The notes beneath the pieces are model-generated. The model worked only from the letters and a program-made list of their open reading frames with translations, made no database searches and was not told the origin of the DNA. 50,999 nucleotides of DNA from Candidatus Daviesbacteria bacterium RIFCSPHIGHO2_01_FULL_41_45 (GTDB lineage Bacteria; Patescibacteriota; Microgenomatia; Daviesbacterales; UBA10151): positions 1-50,999 of the forward strand of contig MFCS01000034.1 in the NCBI GenBank assembly GCA_001776975.1. Reading direction: 5' to 3'. Positions 18,992-27,667 of this stretch are shown here, piece by piece; the first letter of the stretch is position 1, and each line of letters opens with the position of its first letter. The position numbers and the translations under genes are program-made.

Positions 18992-20419
18992 TTAAGATCG
19001 TCCAATTAAAACCCTGCATAAATATTCAATACTCCAAGAACGGATAATTTCATTACTTCTCCAACCCTCAATTATTATGGCTAGGTCTGGCTCTAGCCCT
19101 GTTATATTAATCTGTTCAACAATCTGATCCTTTCCAAGTCGTAACAAATCCACCCATAATTTATTCTTAGCCTTATAGATCCGCCGGCTCATCGTCTCTC
19201 TAAATTTTTTCCCATCCTGCTCACTTACACTACCCAACATCTCCCTAAATAACTCACCCACCAATTTATTAGGTGAAAGTAACTCCACAACGCCTGATCC
19301 CTCATCCACCCTTAGCAACTCTTCAACTCTAAACCCAACTGACAGATACTTATCCGTAATTGGAACAGGGACAATTTCTATCACTCTATCCACCAACGGA
19401 GATTCAGATACCGCCAGTTTTTCTATATAAACAGCCGCTCTCATTTCTTTGGGAGCTAATCTTGCAACCACTGCTTCTGGAGCTATTCCAAATGTCTGGG
19501 TTATTTTAGAAGGACCCAATCTCCTGAGTATCACTATAGCTCTATCTTCAAGCTGTCTGATTCTTTCTTTAGAGACTCCCAACCTCTCTCCTACCATTGC
19601 TAAAGTATGGGGTTCACCTCCATTTAAACCAAACCTTAAACTAAGGATCTCAGCTGCCCTCTCCCCAACTAGCTTGGATAACCTCAGACCTAAACCAGAA
19701 GCATCTCCAACATCTGCCTGATCCTCAACACTGGCATGCGGATCAGGGATCCTCTCATGCATAAACCCCTCTTCGTCGTATGAGTTTGGCAAATCCAAAG
19801 ATTTTGGCCTACCAGCTCTAAGCATCCTGACCAATCTGGTAGATTTTTCGTCATCCCACCCAAAAGTAGTAGATGCCTGCTGTGCCAACTCAGTCAGACT
19901 AATATCACGTTCAAATATTTGAGATAGTTCGGATTGGAGTCTAGCTATTCTTACTAACTCCTGATTAACATGAACCGGACGTCTGATTAAATTAGCGTCT
20001 TCTATGATTGACCGGGTTATCCCCTGTCTGATCCACCAGTAAGCATAAGTTGAGAACCTAAAGCCCCTTCTCTAGTCAAACTTGTCTGTTCCTCTCAGTA
20101 ATCCTATATTACCTTCCTGAATCAGGTCTTCAAATTCCACCCCCCTCTCCCGATGTCTTCTTGCTACTAACACAACCAACCTTAAGTTAGCCTCAATAAG
20201 TCTCGTCCTGGCAACTATATCTCCAGCATCCCTCCTCCTACTCAAACTGATTTCTTGATCTGCGGTTAACAATGGTATCCGTCTAATATCTCCTAAATAC
20301 AAGGTTAAGGCATTCAGATCTTTTGGGCCCAAATCCGCTAATAATTCATCATCGTTGGGAATTGGTAAAGCAGCAATATCCTTCAGGTCTTCTTTCGCTG
20401 GCTCAACTACTTCAACCAC
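18992..20419 (-). pseudogene. sigma-70 family RNA polymerase sigma factor with in-frame TAG at 20072-20074
   Basis: Two ORFs in one frame; manual translation across the gap gives [52 protein letters not shown], i.e. continuous regions 2-4, followed by about 150 aa C-terminal extension. Confidence 0.85.
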
Positions 20420-20459
20420 AGGGCAATTGTAGCAAAAGATTGCAAAAAGTCGAGTGTGA

Positions 20460-21449
20460 TTATTTTTCCTTCATGCGCAGAACTTGCAGGACTGCTTTTT
20501 TAATATTTTCTGTAGTTAATCCAAACTTTTCTAATAGCTCTTCTGGCTCACCAGACTCACCAAACCGATCCTCTATACCAATAATCTTAATTGGTACCGG
20601 AAAATTTTGAGAAATTAACTCAGCTACCGCTGCCCCTAATCCTCCATGAATTTGATGCTCCTCGACTGTGACAACCGCCCTAGTCTCCTCAGCTGCCTTG
20701 AGAATGGTTTTTTGATCCAAGGGCTTAATAGTATGATTATTAATCACCCTGATAGAAATCCCGTGTTCTTTTAATTCTTTGGCCACCAATAAAGCTCGAT
20801 AAACCATCTGCCCACAAGCGATGATAGCTACATCTTTACCCTCATAAAAAACTTCGGCTTTACCGATCTCAAAAGAGGTGGACTCGGTGGTAATTACTGG
20901 AACATCTGATCTGGATAATCTTAAATATGATGGTTTAGAATTTTTAGCTATAGCAACAGTGGCTTTTTTAGCCTCAATTGAATCACAAGGACAAACCACC
21001 ACCATATTGGGCAATGCCCTCATAATTGCTAGATCCTCCAAGGCTTGATGGGTTGCTCCATCCGGTCCAACCGAGATCCCAGCATGACTACCTATAATTT
21101 TAACCGGTTGGTTGTTATAACAAACGGTAGTCCTGATCTGTTCCCAGTTTCGGCCAGGAGAAAACACAGCATAAGAGGTGATAAAAGGAACTTTGCCAGC
21201 TGCAGCCATACCAGATGCCACTGCTGCTAAATTTTGCTCTGCTACTCCAATTTCTATAAAGCGGTTGGGATATTTTTTAGCAAACTCTTCGGTTCTGGTT
21301 GATTCAGTTAAGTCTGCACAAAGAGCCACCACTTGATCATTGGCATCAGCAGCCAGAACCAATCCTTCGCCATAACCATTACGGGATGGAACCTGCTCAA
21401 TATCATCATCAAATAATTTTGGGTTTAAATGAGCTTGATCATTAAGCAT
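20460..21449 (-). CDS. transketolase, C-terminal section
   Basis: [11 protein letters not shown]...[33 protein letters not shown]...[17 protein letters not shown]. Confidence 0.92.
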   Translation of the reverse strand: MLNDQAHLNPKLFDDDIEQVPSRNGYGEGLVLAADANDQVVALCADLTESTRTEEFAKKYPNRFIEIGVAEQNLAAVASGMAAAGKVPFITSYAVFSPGRNWEQIRTTVCYNNQPVKIIGSHAGISVGPDGATHQALEDLAIMRALPNMVVVCPCDSIEAKKATVAIAKNSKPSYLRLSRSDVPVITTESTSFEIGKAEVFYEGKDVAIIACGQMVYRALLVAKELKEHGISIRVINNHTIKPLDQKTILKAAEETRAVVTVEEHQIHGGLGAAVAELISQNFPVPIKIIGIEDRFGESGEPEELLEKFGLTTENIKKAVLQVLRMKEK

Positions 21450-22296
21450 GTCTAATTGCCTCCTCGATATGCCTTAACTGTGTAAGTGCTTCTTCAGCCT
21501 CTTGTTTATTTGGAGCTTTGCCATGCCATTCATATTTATTTTCCATAAAGCTCACCCCTTTACCGGGGGTAGTGTGAGCCAAGATTAAAGTTGGCTTACT
21601 GTGAATTGTTTTGGCTAAATCAAAAGCATCATGAATAGATTGAAAGTTGTGTCCATCAATATCCACAACATGCCAGTTAAATGATTCATATTTATCTTTT
21701 AACGGCTCGAGGGGCATAATATCCTCCGTAAAACCATCAATTTGGATATTATTCCGATCAATCACCCCCACTAAATTATCCAACTTGTTTTTACCAGCAA
21801 ACATCACCGCCTCCCAGGTATTTCCTGCCTCCTGCTCCCCATCTGACATTAAACAGATCACCCTCCAAGTTTTTTGATCCATCTTGGCTACATAAGCCAT
21901 GCCACAAGATTGGGAAAGACCTGACCCCAAAGGCCCAGAGGTAGTTTCTAATCCTGGCAGAGAACCCCGGTGAGGGTGTCCTTGTAATCTAGTCCCTAAC
22001 TTCCTTAAAGTTTTTAACTCAGAAACTGGAAAATATCCTGAATGAGCCAAAGTTGTATATAAAACCGGGCAAATGTGACCGTTGGATAAAACTAACCGAT
22101 CCCGATCTGCTAAATCAGGATTATGTGGATTGTGGTGCAAGATGTGAAAATATAGCGCTGTTAAAATATCTGCCATCCCTAACGGCCCAGCAGAGTGCCC
22201 TGATCCCGCTTCAAGCAACATCTTGATAATATCCTGGCGGATCTCATTAGCTTTTAATTCGAGGTGCTTGATGGCAGAATCGGGCAGAGTCATCAC
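21442..22296 (-). CDS. transketolase, N-terminal section
   Basis: LLEAGSGHSAGPLGMADILTALYF...GHPHRGSLPGLETTSGPLGSGLSQSCGMAY...CLMSDGEQEAGNTWEA. Confidence 0.92.
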   Translation of the reverse strand: MMTLPDSAIKHLELKANEIRQDIIKMLLEAGSGHSAGPLGMADILTALYFHILHHNPHNPDLADRDRLVLSNGHICPVLYTTLAHSGYFPVSELKTLRKLGTRLQGHPHRGSLPGLETTSGPLGSGLSQSCGMAYVAKMDQKTWRVICLMSDGEQEAGNTWEAVMFAGKNKLDNLVGVIDRNNIQIDGFTEDIMPLEPLKDKYESFNWHVVDIDGHNFQSIHDAFDLAKTIHSKPTLILAHTTPGKGVSFMENKYEWHGKAPNKQEAEEALTQLRHIEEAIRHA

Positions 22297-22961
22297 TAGA
22301 CAGTATACCCATTTTCCTGGCTCGGTTCCAGATGAGTGTGCTCACCCCTGCTTAATTCATTCTCAAATTCTCTGATAGCTAACAATACCTGCTCCGGTGT
22401 CTCCACAATTTTATAAACCCTTAACTCTTCGGGACGAAGCAACATATTATCCTTAAAACTCTTGATAATATCTACCCAAAACCGGCCATATAAAATCAAA
22501 GGTTTATGGTGGCCAAAATACAATCTAGCCAACCCCCAGGCCATGCCAAACTCCGAGATTGTTCCCGTACCACCATTAAAGATGACGTAAACTTGCCCCT
22601 CTTTCATCAACATTAAGGTTCGCTCGACATAACTTTTAGTTTTTATCTCCACATCAAATAAATTACGCGAATCTCGTCCTTCAAAGTTAGGAATATCCTC
22701 AATCTCCAAAGTTACCCCAATTACTTTTCCACCCCCACTTTTGGCTCCAATAGTGGCTGCCCGCATCACTCCTGGCCCTCCCCCATCAACTACTGTAAAA
22801 CCCGACTCGGCCAATTTTTTGGAAACCGCTACCACTGATTGAAAAAGCTCACTTTTATCGGGGGCATCAGCATAGCCAAAGATAGCCACGTTTTTAATAG
22901 GATTATTTGAGTGTGGTTTTTGTTTAGAGAATAGCTTCCCAAAAAGATTCCAAATTTTCAT
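22296..22961 (-). CDS. LOG-family protein (Rossmann nucleotide-binding, lysine decarboxylase-like)
   Basis: VVDGGGPGVMRAATIGAKSGGGKVIGVT...VIFNGGTGTISEFGMAW (PGGxGTxxE-like). Confidence 0.82.
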   Translation of the reverse strand: MKIWNLFGKLFSKQKPHSNNPIKNVAIFGYADAPDKSELFQSVVAVSKKLAESGFTVVDGGGPGVMRAATIGAKSGGGKVIGVTLEIEDIPNFEGRDSRNLFDVEIKTKSYVERTLMLMKEGQVYVIFNGGTGTISEFGMAWGLARLYFGHHKPLILYGRFWVDIIKSFKDNMLLRPEELRVYKIVETPEQVLLAIREFENELSRGEHTHLEPSQENGYTV

Positions 22962-23571
22962 TAATATCTCCGTTTAGAAGTCGCGATCCAACAACGGCGT
23001 AATCTGCCCCAGTCTCCATGATTGATTTAATATTGTCCGGACTAACCCCTCCATCAACACCTATTTTAAATGATAGGGCATTATCTTTCCTAAGTCGAGC
23101 ACAATCTTTAATCTTATCCAAGGTTTCCGGGATAAAATCCTGTCCTTGTTTTCCCGGATGAACACCCATCAGTAAAACTACATCTATTTTTTCTAAGTAC
23201 GGTTTCAGTTGGTCTAGCCACATTTCTGGATTCAAAACTAATCCCACCTCTAGGTGTCTTTGTTTAATAATCTCAATTATGTGATCCTCTTTACCAACCC
23301 CTAAATGAAATAAAACTCTTTTAAATTTATAAAGGCTCAATCGGGTGACAAAACTAGTTGGTTCACTGACCATTAAATGAGCCTCTTTTTCTAACTGCAG
23401 AGGATACTTACTGAAATCTCCCCAAAACGTTTTACTATTAACATAGATTCCGTCGGCCACATCAACATGAACCATTCCTCCACTTAACTCATCTGAAGAA
23501 TTTATCTTACTAACCGCTTCTTTATACTCTTCCTCAGTGGTAGCTAAAATCGCTGGAAGAATCTGGATCAT
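22924..23571 (-). CDS. rpe: ribulose-phosphate 3-epimerase
   Basis: ILPAILA..., MVHVDVADGIYV, HLMVSEPTSF, LLMGVHPGKQGQDFIPETLDKI, IGVDGGVSPDNI. Confidence 0.9.
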   Translation of the reverse strand: MIQILPAILATTEEEYKEAVSKINSSDELSGGMVHVDVADGIYVNSKTFWGDFSKYPLQLEKEAHLMVSEPTSFVTRLSLYKFKRVLFHLGVGKEDHIIEIIKQRHLEVGLVLNPEMWLDQLKPYLEKIDVVLLMGVHPGKQGQDFIPETLDKIKDCARLRKDNALSFKIGVDGGVSPDNIKSIMETGADYAVVGSRLLNGDINENLESFWEAIL

Positions 23572-23583
23572 GGGTGAGTTTAT

Positions 23584-24030
23584 TTAATTAGTCTCTTCAA
23601 TTTGTTCTAATTTTTCCAATCTTCTCAGATGTCTTTCATCACCGCTAAACTCGGTTGATAAAAAAACTTTGATAATTTCAAAAGCCAATTCCTCTTGCAA
23701 AGTATCTGCTGGTAAAGAAATAACGTTAGCGTCTTCGTGGGCCCGAGCTTGGATGGCCCTAGGAATATCAAAAACTAGCGCTGATCTAATTCCATCAAAC
23801 TTGTTTGCCACCATATCTACTCCGGCTCCAGAACCACAAAGAATAATTCCTTTATTTATGGGATCATTACTAACAGCCTCCGCTACTTTTTGGGCATAAT
23901 CCACATAATCATCATCTCTATCCAAAATCTGATTCCCCAGATCAGTTATCTCATATCCTTCATCTTTAAGCCTTCTAAAAAGTGCCTCTTTTAACTCAAA
24001 ACCCCGGTGATCAGCACCAATAAATATCAT
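23584..24030 (-). CDS. rpiB: ribose 5-phosphate isomerase B
   Basis: MIFIGADHRGFELKEALFRRLKDEGYEITDLG...GIILCGSGAGVDMVANKFDGIRSALVFD; start at ATG 24030 with SD AAAGGAGG. Confidence 0.92.
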   Translation of the reverse strand: MIFIGADHRGFELKEALFRRLKDEGYEITDLGNQILDRDDDYVDYAQKVAEAVSNDPINKGIILCGSGAGVDMVANKFDGIRSALVFDIPRAIQARAHEDANVISLPADTLQEELAFEIIKVFLSTEFSGDERHLRRLEKLEQIEETN

Positions 24031-24061
24031 CAGAACCTCCTTTTGATATAGTAGTTCATAG

Positions 24062-24090
24062 TTGACCCTAACTTCAAGGGATGATATAAA
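24062..24090 (+). promoter_or_regulatory. promoter TTGACC-N17-TATAAA
   Basis: Consensus-like sigma-70 hexamers on plus strand with no ORF before the terminator at 24136. Confidence 0.6.
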
Positions 24091-24095
24091 TTTTA

Positions 24096-24159
24096 GCGGC
24101 CTGAGTTTCGTAAGGAAATTAGGTTTAGTCAAGAAATCCCGCTACGTGCGGGATTTTTT
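24096..24159 (+). ncRNA. candidate ~64-nt small RNA or terminated leader
   Basis: Between promoter 24062-24090 and intrinsic terminator: hairpin CCTGA-G-TTTC-GTAAG-GAAA-TTAGG (24100-24123), then terminator. Confidence 0.5.
24136..24159 (+). terminator. intrinsic terminator AATCCCGC-TACGT-GCGGGATT-TTTT
   Basis: 8-bp GC-rich stem followed by T-tract on plus strand. Confidence 0.8.
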
Positions 24160-24237
24160 GATTGGTTAGACCTCCGCTAAGTTAACCCTTGCTCAATCGT
24201 TATTAACCTGCTAAAATTGCTCCTTCAGCTTTATAAT

Positions 24238-24519
24238 ATGATTGAAGCAAGGGAACGTCTATTACCAACAACTGTGCCTGATAACACCATCCAAGATTGG
24301 GCAAGTTTTGTGGAGGGTCTGATGTTGGAAAAAAGGGGTGATAGAACATGGATTGCTAATACGCCACATGGAAGAAGAATTGTTACAGGAGCATATTTTA
24401 ATATTAATCTGGAACCAGGAATTCATTATGAACATGAGGGAATAGTTCACGCCACCAGAGTTCCTGGATTAGAACTTGAAACCAAACCAAAACTATTCCG
24501 TGACACCTACTGGAAATAG
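24238..24519 (+). CDS. small hypothetical protein
   Basis: 93-aa ORF, start at ATG 24238; upstream TTGCTC-N17-TAAAAT. Confidence 0.45.
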   Translation: MIEARERLLPTTVPDNTIQDWASFVEGLMLEKRGDRTWIANTPHGRRIVTGAYFNINLEPGIHYEHEGIVHATRVPGLELETKPKLFRDTYWK

Positions 24520-24569
24520 TAATCTTAAATTAGAATTCCTATCTTAATTCTGTTAAAATCTACCCACAG

Positions 24570-24643
24570 TGCCAGGTCGTCTAATGGTAGGACAATAGCC
24601 TCTGAAGTTATTTATCTTGGTTCGAGTCCAAGCCTGGCAACCA
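24570..24643 (+). tRNA. tRNA-Gln (anticodon CTG), CCA encoded
   Basis: Cloverleaf by eye: TGCCAGG/CCTGGCA acceptor, GTCT-AATGGTA-GGAC D-arm, ATAGC-CTCTGAA-GTTAT anticodon arm, CTTGG-TTCGAGT-CCAAG T-arm, then A-CCA. Confidence 0.9.
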
Positions 24644-24722
24644 TTCGACTCGCTTTGCTCGCTCGTGGCCATAGCCAGCGAGGAGAATGTCCCGAGTGAG
24701 GAATGAAGTGACGAATCGAAGG
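24644..24722. repeat. imperfect inverted-repeat element abutting tRNA-Gln 3' end
   Basis: TTCGACTCGCTTTGCTCGCTCG ... CGAGTGAGGAATGAAGTGACGAATCGAA; TCG/CGA-rich, non-coding, compositionally distinct. Confidence 0.45.
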
Positions 24723-24737
24723 ATATCCCAATATTTT

Positions 24738-25001
24738 TTACTTAGCCCATTTATTATAAAGTGATACAGTAGCGTATGTTGTTACCCAAACTAAAACAGC
24801 CAGAGTAATTGCTCCAAATAAAAACATTCCCGTATCCATTGGTGCTGTACCTTTTAAACTATCTACGCTAAGCGTGTGAAACCAACTTTTGGCAACGTTA
24901 AAAAGAAAGTCCGGAGCAATAAGTGACGCTACTCTACATACGATATATACTCCCAGTATCACAGTTGTTAGCGCATTTGCAAATGCCTGTGCATTTAACA
25001 T
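24738..25001 (-). CDS. DUF5676-like small membrane protein
   Basis: MLNAQAFANALTTVILGVYIVCRVASLIAPDF...LFGAITLAVLVWVTTYATVSLYNKW; two TM helices. Confidence 0.5.
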   Translation of the reverse strand: MLNAQAFANALTTVILGVYIVCRVASLIAPDFLFNVAKSWFHTLSVDSLKGTAPMDTGMFLFGAITLAVLVWVTTYATVSLYNKWAK

Positions 25002-25030
25002 ATTAACTCACCTCCTTCGACACAATAAGT

Positions 25031-25864
25031 TTATATTTTCTTTGCTACTTTATAAAGTATAAAAACAACTACTGCTACGAATATAAGATTTAAAAGCAGA
25101 TTATCTCCTACATATTGATTAACATACGCAGCTGAGCTGGTAATAATTTTTGTGAAGCCCTCTAGGTCACCCATTCCCAGCTTGCCAATTGCTTTAAGAT
25201 AAATAATCATAATTCCGGTAAGAGCAAAAATAATACTGGCTATAAAATTACTTACCAATACCGTACAGTCCTCCCCTAAAAAATTAAAACTAAATAATGG
25301 CTTTCTTAAAAACATCAATCCTGTCATTTTTCCTGAAAGAAAAACGGCAATAAAAAGAAGCGGCATCACCATACCCAATACATACATACCTCCGATTGCC
25401 AAAGCCCCCAAAAAATTAGGAGAAAGAAATGTCAGGGTTAAAATCCCAATCAATACTGGGGCACAACAAGCACTGGTGATTCCTGAGAAAATACCCAAAG
25501 TAAATATAGATAGTACATCTGTTTTACCTCCTGTACTGTGCCCAAAACTAGGCATTGGCAGCTTAAGCCCCAAAAATGTAATCACTGCTGAGATAAGCAT
25601 CACAAATCCACCCAAAAAATAAATAGTATTATGGTAAACAAAAAGTGCTTTTGATAAAGCTGCAACTCCCAAAACTGCCGGCATCATTACCACAAAAATT
25701 CCCAATCCAAAAACAAGAGTCATTAAAACTACCTTTTCCTTCTCTTTGAAAACATTTCCCAGATATGCGGGAAGAAGGAAAGAGATGCAGCATGGCGCAA
25801 AAAGTGCCACGATTCCTGCCACAAAGGCAGCGATCAGTGATGTTTGAAAAAGCGCCCCTTCCAT
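25031..25864 (-). CDS. CcdA/DsbD-like transmembrane thiol-redox protein
   Basis: VALFAPCCISFLLPAYLGNVF and SGITSACCAPVLIGILTLTF paired Cys TM motifs; start at MEGALF (25864). Confidence 0.75.
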   Translation of the reverse strand: MEGALFQTSLIAAFVAGIVALFAPCCISFLLPAYLGNVFKEKEKVVLMTLVFGLGIFVVMMPAVLGVAALSKALFVYHNTIYFLGGFVMLISAVITFLGLKLPMPSFGHSTGGKTDVLSIFTLGIFSGITSACCAPVLIGILTLTFLSPNFLGALAIGGMYVLGMVMPLLFIAVFLSGKMTGLMFLRKPLFSFNFLGEDCTVLVSNFIASIIFALTGIMIIYLKAIGKLGMGDLEGFTKIITSSAAYVNQYVGDNLLLNLIFVAVVVFILYKVAKKI

Positions 25865-26805
25865 TATGTCCCACAACTTCCACCAGAGTTATTCAACCCA
25901 GGTATATTCTGAATAGATTGCTTAATCTTTTGAGCGCCTTGAGCAGATGAGTAATCCGCTGACAAAGCAAGTTTGGCATCTATATCTTTCCATTCCTTAC
26001 CTTCTTTATTAAAGTATGCTGCCAACTCTATATAGTTTTGAGGAAACCAGAATGAATTAAGAGCAAGTATATCTTTATAGATACGGTCTTCAGTCACTCC
26101 TTGTTTTACAGCTAATTGGATATATCCCAAAGCTGCCATGCCATGATTACAATCCGGAAATTCGCTATGATTTCCGCAACAGGGGCGGTATACATTCCTG
26201 GCAATTTTTTGGACTTGTATTTCCTGCTCCGGTGTTAGCTCAATAATTTTTGTAGAAGAGTAAACCTGGTTGGTCGCTTTTGTTCCCAAATTCCATCCAC
26301 CAGTGGAGGCAAAATTCATAACATCTCCTTTGCCATATATTTGCATTGATCCTTCGTCTAAAATCTTACTTTTGTTGACTAATCCTAACGCCCAGAGAGT
26401 ATTTACCATAAATCGGGAATTTTCTTCATTAATAACCATCTGATCAGAGGATTTATTCTCCAAATATCTCATGTGATTTAAGGAGACTGTATCCCCGGAA
26501 AAAAGTTCTTTATACTTTCCTTGATCTATTACTCCTGACTGCAGTAATTGCTGCCCAACGTCTCCCCAAGTTACTGCCAGGGTATAACCACTTTGAGGTA
26601 ATACTGCTTGTTTTAAAATTTGTACTAATTCTTCTGGACTTTGTGTTGTTTTAGATAGTTTAACAACATATTCATTGAAATTTTTCTTCATAATATAATA
26701 CTCCGCAATAGCAACCACCATAGTCGAATTGAAAACCAGCCATAAAACAATCCATAAAGGAATAGCTTTATGGATTAAACGATTTATTATTTTCTTTCTT
26801 TTCAT
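25864..26805 (-). CDS. membrane-anchored Cys-rich hypothetical protein
   Basis: TM anchor; VYRPCCGNHSEFPDCNHGMAALGYIQLAV motif and C-terminal GGSCGT. Confidence 0.6.
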   Translation of the reverse strand: MKRKKIINRLIHKAIPLWIVLWLVFNSTMVVAIAEYYIMKKNFNEYVVKLSKTTQSPEELVQILKQAVLPQSGYTLAVTWGDVGQQLLQSGVIDQGKYKELFSGDTVSLNHMRYLENKSSDQMVINEENSRFMVNTLWALGLVNKSKILDEGSMQIYGKGDVMNFASTGGWNLGTKATNQVYSSTKIIELTPEQEIQVQKIARNVYRPCCGNHSEFPDCNHGMAALGYIQLAVKQGVTEDRIYKDILALNSFWFPQNYIELAAYFNKEGKEWKDIDAKLALSADYSSAQGAQKIKQSIQNIPGLNNSGGSCGT

Positions 26806-27302
26806 TGTTTTACCACCGTTCCTGTAAGAGTAAACGTTAATTTTTGATTTGCTTTATCGTTTGTTTCAATCAGGACGAACCTATTTATTGGCCCTACTCC
26901 TTGGGGACCGTGGAATGCCGGATCAAAAACAGCAGTTAGCTTTGCCTCCTGCCCTGGAGCAACCTCTCCTGTCCAGGAAGATAAGCTGTCCATGCCAAAC
27001 TTAGGACTTTCAATACCATTAATCGCCACATAGGCCTTGGTACAATGACAGGAAGTTTTAACATTATAAAGTTTAAGGGTATCAGATCCGTTATTTTTAA
27101 TCGTAAAAGTTTTTGCAACATCTCCCTTATCCATAGGAATTATTCCCCAATCATAACTAGTGGGATCTGTTACATAAGCCTTAACGTTATCAGAAGTCGA
27201 AATTTGCGAAGTACTGGTTGTAGTACTTAAAAAGTATATACCAGCAAATAAAATAACTACTGTCAGGATACCGATTATAATAAGCAGTTTTTTTTCATTC
27301 AT
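26802..27302 (-). CDS. DUF1573-domain membrane-anchored protein
   Basis: YDWGIIPMDKGDVAKTFTIKNNGSDTLKLYNVKTSCHCTKA...VAPGQEAKLTAVFDP...FVLIETND. Confidence 0.8.
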   Translation of the reverse strand: MNEKKLLIIIGILTVVILFAGIYFLSTTTSTSQISTSDNVKAYVTDPTSYDWGIIPMDKGDVAKTFTIKNNGSDTLKLYNVKTSCHCTKAYVAINGIESPKFGMDSLSSWTGEVAPGQEAKLTAVFDPAFHGPQGVGPINRFVLIETNDKANQKLTFTLTGTVVKQ

Positions 27303-27555
27303 TGCTGCTCCTAAAAATTTTGATTATTTCTCTTACTGATTGTTTGGTTTTACCTTTCTTAACGAAATCGACTACGCAGGTCTGTAGGTGGTTTTCCAAG
27401 ATAAGATAGTCTATCTCTCGGAGCGCGCTTTGTACCGCACGAGATTGATATATAACATCAATACAATAACGACCCTCCTCTGCCATTTTAAGCACAGTGT
27501 CTAATTGCCCTTTGGCTATTTTTAAACGATGAGTTACTCGTTGCTGATGAGTCAT
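27295..27555 (-). CDS. CsoR/FrmR-family metal-sensing repressor (copy 2)
   Basis: MTHQQRVTHRLKIAKGQLDTVLKMAEEGRYCIDVIYQSRAVQSALREIDYLILENHLQTCV; start at ATG 27555. Confidence 0.87.
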   Translation of the reverse strand: MTHQQRVTHRLKIAKGQLDTVLKMAEEGRYCIDVIYQSRAVQSALREIDYLILENHLQTCVVDFVKKGKTKQSVREIIKIFRSSNE

Positions 27556-27562
27556 GTCCTTA

Positions 27563-27588
27563 ATACCCAATCCTCCCATTGGGGATAT
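27563..27588. promoter_or_regulatory. CsoR-type operator ATACCCAAT-CCTCCC-ATTGGGGATAT
   Basis: Inverted repeat TAcCCAAT/ATTGGgGATA directly upstream of csoR copy 2. Confidence 0.6.
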
Positions 27589-27667
27589 AATACGATTGAA
27601 GCTATACCAATATCTGTAATCCAGATCACAACTTGATTTATAAGCTCCTCTCGTATATATTCCACAC

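Noticed and set aside
20072-20074. Genome-wide UAG reassignment to explain the sigma-factor stop
   Set aside because: Several complete genes in this window end naturally at TAG (e.g. 6789, 24519, 29081, 30083).
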